This document shows positions 63,390-64,000 of a DNA stretch of 64,000 bases, piece after piece; within the stretch, counting starts at the first letter, position 1, and every line of letters begins with the position of its first letter. This DNA comes from Sedimentitalea sp041224545 (GTDB taxonomy: Bacteria; Pseudomonadota; Alphaproteobacteria; Rhodobacterales; Rhodobacteraceae): contig NZ_JBGFGP010000069.1 in assembly GCF_041224545.1 (NCBI RefSeq), forward strand, positions 6,032 to 70,031. The letters run 5' to 3'. Made by a program: the position numbers and the translations under genes. The notes under the pieces were generated by a model. That model was not told the DNA's origin, made no database searches, and was given only the letters and a program-made list of their open reading frames with translations.

Positions 63390-63704
63390 TTACGATTGCA
63401 GCTTGATCTCGACATCCACGCCAGCGGCGAGGTCGAGCTTCATCAGCGCGTCCACGGTCTGGGGGGTCGGATCAACGATGTCCAGCAGACGCTTGTGCGT
63501 GCGGATCTCGAACTGGTCACGAGATTTCTTGTCAACGTGGGGACCACGCAGAACAGTGAATTTCTCGATCTTGTTGGGCAGCGGGATTGGGCCACGGACA
63601 TTGGCGCCGGTCCGCTTGGCTGTGTTGACGATTTCCTGCGTGCTGGCATCCAGAACGCGGTAATCGAACGCTTTCAGCCGAATGCGAATGTTTTGGCTTT
63701 GCAT
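63390..63704 (-). CDS. rpsJ: 30S ribosomal protein S10
   Basis: 104 residues, starting MQSQNIRIRLKAFDYRVLDA, with VRGPIPLPNKIEKFTVLRGP and THKRLLDIVDPTPQTVDALM. First gene of the S10 unit, 159 bases downstream of tuf. In E. coli the same protein is the NusE antitermination factor. Confidence 0.98.
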   Translation of the reverse strand: MQSQNIRIRLKAFDYRVLDASTQEIVNTAKRTGANVRGPIPLPNKIEKFTVLRGPHVDKKSRDQFEIRTHKRLLDIVDPTPQTVDALMKLDLAAGVDVEIKLQS

Positions 63705-63863
63705 TTCGTCAGCCTTTCAAGGCTTTTGGAGTTGATAGGACGACCGGTGGCTCATTCCGCCGGCCCTCTTCGAACCCGAAGGGCGGGAATGATTCCCGCC
63801 CGTAGGTCAAATCGTATATGCGATCCGGGGCGCATAACCCGCCCCGGAGCGATCATCAAGCCC
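63705..63863. promoter_or_regulatory. tuf-rpsJ intergenic region with two strong hairpins
   Basis: TCCGGGGCG / CGCCCCGGA (63824-63848) lies 15 bases after the tuf stop and is terminator-like, but no T-run follows. GGGCGGGAA / TTCCCGCCC (63781-63801) is a perfect 9-base stem with a 3-base loop, 76 bases upstream of rpsJ. Either could be a tuf terminator/attenuator or part of an S10 leader. No clear promoter was found. Confidence 0.5.
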
Positions 63864-64000
63864 TTACTCGACGATCTTTGAGACGACGCCTGCGCCGACG
63901 GTGCGGCCGCCTTCGCGGATGGCGAAGCGCAGGCCCTGTTCCATGGCGATCGGCGCGATCAGTTCGACGCCAAAGGACACGTTGTCGCCCGGCATCACCA
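63864..64000 (-). CDS. tuf: Elongation factor Tu, C-terminal end only
   Basis: The last about 45 codons of tuf, reading VMPGDNVSFGVELIAPIAME, then GLRFAIREGG and ending VGAGVVSKIVE before TAA. The rest lies beyond the window edge. Delivers aminoacyl-tRNA to the ribosome. Placement directly before rpsJ is the usual str-S10 junction. Confidence 0.96.
   Translation of the reverse strand, partial: VMPGDNVSFGVELIAPIAMEQGLRFAIREGGRTVGAGVVSKIVE

Overview
The window is chromosomal DNA of an alphaproteobacterium, most likely Rhodobacterales (Roseobacter group). The evidence is the high G+C content, a class I lysyl-tRNA synthetase, an RpoHII-like sigma factor, a BMP-type purine ABC transporter next to xanthine dehydrogenase, an mreBCD-mrdA-rodA cluster, and an interrupted S10 ribosomal cluster. 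It starts inside hisS and ends inside tuf. I see no rRNA, tRNA, CRISPR array, insertion sequence or prophage.

Layout. 1-5.5 kb: hisS (cut by the window edge), slyX, a palindromic intergenic element, dnaE. 5.8-15.0 kb: a tightly overlapping purine operon, xdhABC plus an ABC transporter (ATPase, two permeases, BMP-type binding protein), closed by a clear terminator. 15.2-18.5 kb: an exported beta-barrel-like protein of unknown role and a convergent right-handed beta-helix (Pectate_lyase_3-like) protein. 18.8-28 kb: single housekeeping genes (ettA, nadD, dacB, a TerB-like protein, lysS, a cold-shock protein, an L,D-transpeptidase, a TesA-like esterase). 27.9-31.1 kb: a YbbA/YbbP-type ABC exporter. 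31.1-38.5 kb: an NsrR-like Rrf2 regulator and a gamma-glutamylcyclotransferase gene sharing a region with an FNR/NnrR-type palindrome, then gltX, two metallo-enzymes, nadE and an 18-repeat MORN protein. 38.6-40.4 kb: leuA with what looks like a leucine-rich leader peptide and attenuator. 41.3-47.9 kb: the rod-shape cluster. 47.9-55.4 kb: a minus-strand run rpoH-chaN, coaBC-dut-moeB, an M3 peptidase and a TylF-like methyltransferase. 55.5-57.3 kb: cobU, a CobC-like phosphatase, a glutathione transferase. 57.4-64 kb: ribosomal protein genes on the minus strand.

The S10 cluster is unusual in layout. rpsJ-rplC-rplD-rplW is followed by a terminator hairpin and a SulP transporter gene without a STAS domain. 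rplB-rpsS-rplV-rpsC-rplP then starts afresh behind its own candidate promoter and a structured leader that contains an intrinsic-terminator-like hairpin, and it stops at a strong terminator without continuing into rpmC.

Most of the window is ordinary core genome, and I found no wholly new multi-gene system. The most novel signals are RNA-level: the leucine leader before leuA and the structured rplB leader. Next come the MORN gene, built by duplicating a nine-repeat block, and the FNR-like box beside the NO-type regulator. Functions are assigned from motif recognition by eye; no database search was run.
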